Shown: piece after piece, positions 61,636 through 64,000 of the stretch | How positions within the stretch are numbered: position 1 is the first letter of the stretch | Layout: each line of letters starts with the position of its first letter | Assembly (NCBI GenBank): GCA_905250075.1 | Contig: CAJNOP010000003.1 | Location: 3,018,833-3,082,832 of the forward strand | DNA from: Rotaria sp. Silwood1 | Lineage: Eukaryota > Rotifera > Eurotatoria > Philodinida > Philodinidae | DNA length: 64,000 nucleotides | Direction: 5' to 3' | Program-made: the position numbers and the translations under genes | The notes under the pieces: model-generated | Database searches by the model: none | The model's input: the letters and a program-made list of their open reading frames with translations, nothing else | What the model was told of the DNA's origin: nothing

Positions 61636-61643
61636 ATATATGC

Positions 61644-62651
61644 ATATTGAGGATGATATTATCTATAGTTTTTGAATATAGTTACAAGATTAAAATCTTG
61701 CTGAAAGTGATCTTGCTAGTCCCGAACTATTCTGTTTTTGACCTGACAAAATATGAAGCAAAAAAATATAATAATTATGTGGTTTTTAATATTTAAAAGA
61801 AGAGTACTTCCGTGGCATCAACTACATTATACAAAAGCAAACTTCAATTTTGATAAAACTCAGCGTTTGTACAGCTTTTAATGATAAGCTTTGTCATAAA
61901 AAAAATGATGTTTTTCAAATTTTTTGTTTTAAGAGAGGTAGACTCATTATTCTTTAAGCAGTAAAAAATTCAGAGACCCTCATAAAATGTTTTTCTAAAG
62001 GTTATCGTGGGGTATTGACTTGGATAGTTGACTTCACTAATACACATTCGAAAAGTAAAATTCAAGATCATATTGTTTTCTCGTGAAATAGCATAGGGAA
62101 CTATGTTAAACTGGACTTCAGTTTTAGCAACAATTGATTTTAATTTCTTGTTTACTGCTCGTCGATTGCACAATAATTCAATGCTATCTTGAATCCACAA
62201 TCGTTCTAAAATACCGAATCCATATTTGCCAAAATTGAAGTGAAATTTAGCATGGTTCTATGTACCGTCTCACAAGAAATCTCTATATGGTCTTGAATTT
62301 TATTTTTCGACTTTGCTTTAATGATGTCAATAATCAAAGTCAATTCGCCATAATTATCACAAAAACAACTTCTTTTGAGGATCTCTGTTTTTCATTACTT
62401 AAAGAATAACGAGTCCATTTTCATTAGAACAAAAGATTTAAAAAAATATTTTTTTAATCAAAATGCTGAGAATCCTATATGTAGCTATGATCATGAGTTC
62501 TAGTTTTCTGTATATATTTTAGCCGAAGAATGCTCACTTTTATTTAGAAAGTGTGTCGTGAGCATGGAATGATAATAAACTCAAAAAATTTGAGAAAAAA
62601 TTACTATGTTCTACAGTCAAAACGTAGCCAAGACCAGGGACAATCCGCAGG
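61644..62651. other. intergenic, no gene seen
   Basis: AT-rich sequence between the hAT MITE and the foldback element. The minus-strand frame at 61970-62200 begins MWIQDSIELLCNRR but has no splice-linked continuation or recognisable domain. Confidence 0.4.
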
Positions 62652-63900
62652 TACATGTCGCAGGACAGAAGACAATTCAGTTCATTTATAAATTGTACGG
62701 ATTCAGATTACAATTTTGCGTTGAACTAGGATAAAATGAAATTCTAATCTGAACTATTCAAAGCGAACTAATTTGGAATGAAATCTTTATTTGAACTAGT
62801 TCAGATTGGAGTATCAAAACAATGAATTGAATTATTTGAAATATTTTACATTTATATCAAAAGTACAGCTCTGTTAATCACCAAAGCGAGACTTCTTGTG
62901 CATGTCGAAAACATTTGGCAGAGAAATAGAAAATATATTAATAAACAGGTTTTAAGTTTTGAATCGCTACTTCAGCGACATTTTACTATATGCTGCTCTT
63001 GATCAAATATTTTTCGCACTTGTTTGTATTCAATGCCAGAGCAGACACTGACGTCATTTCCGAGCTTGCTTCGATTTTCTGAATGGTTTCCACTTCTATT
63101 CAAACATTTTTTATATGAGCTTACTGTCCAGTATTAAATTTCTATTTTACCTGCTACAGACAGTCTGATCACAAGCAAGTGCCTAACAATTTTCCCAATA
63201 ACGAACCACGATAACGAAAAAGTTTCTGTACACTTGCTGCAGATATTTTCTTCTTCTCAGGACGATTGACTGGGCTGTTTAATTTAACAAGAAAAAACGG
63301 CTAGAATCGACTGCGACTCTGTCAAAATTCATTGGAGTCTCAGGCAAAGACTTCCATTAGTCGAATCAGACTGTTAGAATGCTCGAAAAATTCGATAGGA
63401 CCTCAATAAAAAGTTGTTCGATCACGGTTCTTATAAAGTCGAATGAGATTCAATCGGAACCAGCCAGATTCTATGGATGAATTCTAACAAGATTCAAGGC
63501 GACCTATATCCACGGTGTATCTATATAAGATTAGTGTGATCGAACTTGTTTTCAAAACTATTTGTAAATTATTTGGTAACTTTTTGATTGTTGTGTTCTT
63601 TTTAGATAATTGTATTGTCTGAAAGTTTTCAATATTCGTATTGTCTTGATATTTCAATCTGAACTAGTATAAATAAAAATTTTAATCGAAATTAGTCCGA
63701 TTTTAATGGTTTAGATTAGAATTTCATTTTATCCTAGTTCGAACCTTAATTTTAATCTGAACCAATTGATTTCGCAATTGTTGTAATTTGAACTAATCAA
63801 GATTAAAATTTTACTTTGCTCTAGTTTAAAGCAAAGTTTCATTTTGAATGAAGACAAGTTGAACCTGAACTGAACTCTGTTCTGCCATGCGACATATGTA
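62652..63900. mobile_element. 1.25-kb foldback/MITE-like element with GAACTAG subrepeats
   Basis: The outer ends are inverted repeats: TACATGTCGCAGGACAGAA on the left, and TACATATGTCGCATGGCAGAA on the right read in complement, each followed by a segment ending TTCAGTTCA. Further in, 62723-62750 and 63713-63740 are a perfect 28-bp inverted repeat. Both arms carry many GAACTAG/GAACTAAT units. The central part, about 62880-63600, is unrelated to the arms and encodes nothing I recognise. No clear target duplication, so the superfamily is not assigned. Confidence 0.55.
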
Positions 63901-64000
63901 TATAATAAATATGCATAGTTAGTACTTTATACATTTAATTCGAACAATCCTTGTGAGCATCATGTTCGATAAAATCTTAGCTGCTGTAATTATAGTCAAA

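Noticed and set aside
1..64000. CRISPR arrays, bacterial operons or rRNA genes
   Set aside because: No regularly spaced direct repeats with unique spacers, no Shine-Dalgarno-linked gene runs and no rRNA-like conserved segments were seen; the window is eukaryotic.

Overview
This is an AT-rich, intron-rich nuclear window from an animal, most likely a bdelloid rotifer (Rotaria/Adineta type). Three things point there. Introns are mostly short (about 45-90 nt) with GT-AG ends. There is an intronless gene of the B-box-like zinc finger / coiled coil / beta-propeller family, which I recall as strongly expanded in bdelloids. And many short non-autonomous DNA transposons sit between compact genes. The lineage is an inference, not a search result.

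Layout. 1-757 (-): 5' part of an M14 zinc carboxypeptidase cut by the window edge. 2690-3725 (-): decayed coding remnant. 3808-5306 (-): unrecognised 160-aa gene with a Tc1/mariner-like MITE in an intron. 5504-13024 (+): a 19-exon gene joining a filamin-type N terminus (two CH domains, one filamin repeat) in frame to an anillin-type C terminus (anillin homology domain, PH domain). 14040-14700 (-): dead hAT transposase. 15385-16785 (-): decayed copy of the intact B-box/propeller gene at 19204-20541 (-). 16926-17847: GC-rich hAT-like element with another MITE nested in it. 22519-23224 (-): orphan protein with an acidic tail. 24945-30078 (+): orphan gene of 32 tiny exons, almost all introns phase 1. 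30207-30690 (-): ribosomal protein eL30. 30968-32552 (+): RRM + RS-domain protein. 33016-39890: a gene-poor stretch. 39908-51020 (+): complete ASH1-type histone methyltransferase (AWS-SET-postSET-bromo-PHD-BAH). 51290-54273 (+): MBD2/3-type NuRD subunit with no recognisable MBD. 55355-56723 (-): rhodopsin-like GPCR. 57230-64000: intergenic, with a hAT MITE that has an intact 8-bp target duplication and a 1.25-kb foldback element.

Exon structures were assembled by hand from splice sites and reading-frame continuity. For every multi-exon gene listed as complete, the summed coding length is a multiple of three and the frame stays open to the stop. That supports the models but does not replace RNA data.

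The two chromatin genes lie head to tail 269 bp apart. eL30 and the RRM gene are divergent, as are the 160-aa gene and the filamin-anillin gene, so shared promoters are likely. The most unusual items are the filamin-anillin chimera, the 32-exon phase-1 gene, and the MBD2/3 protein without an MBD.
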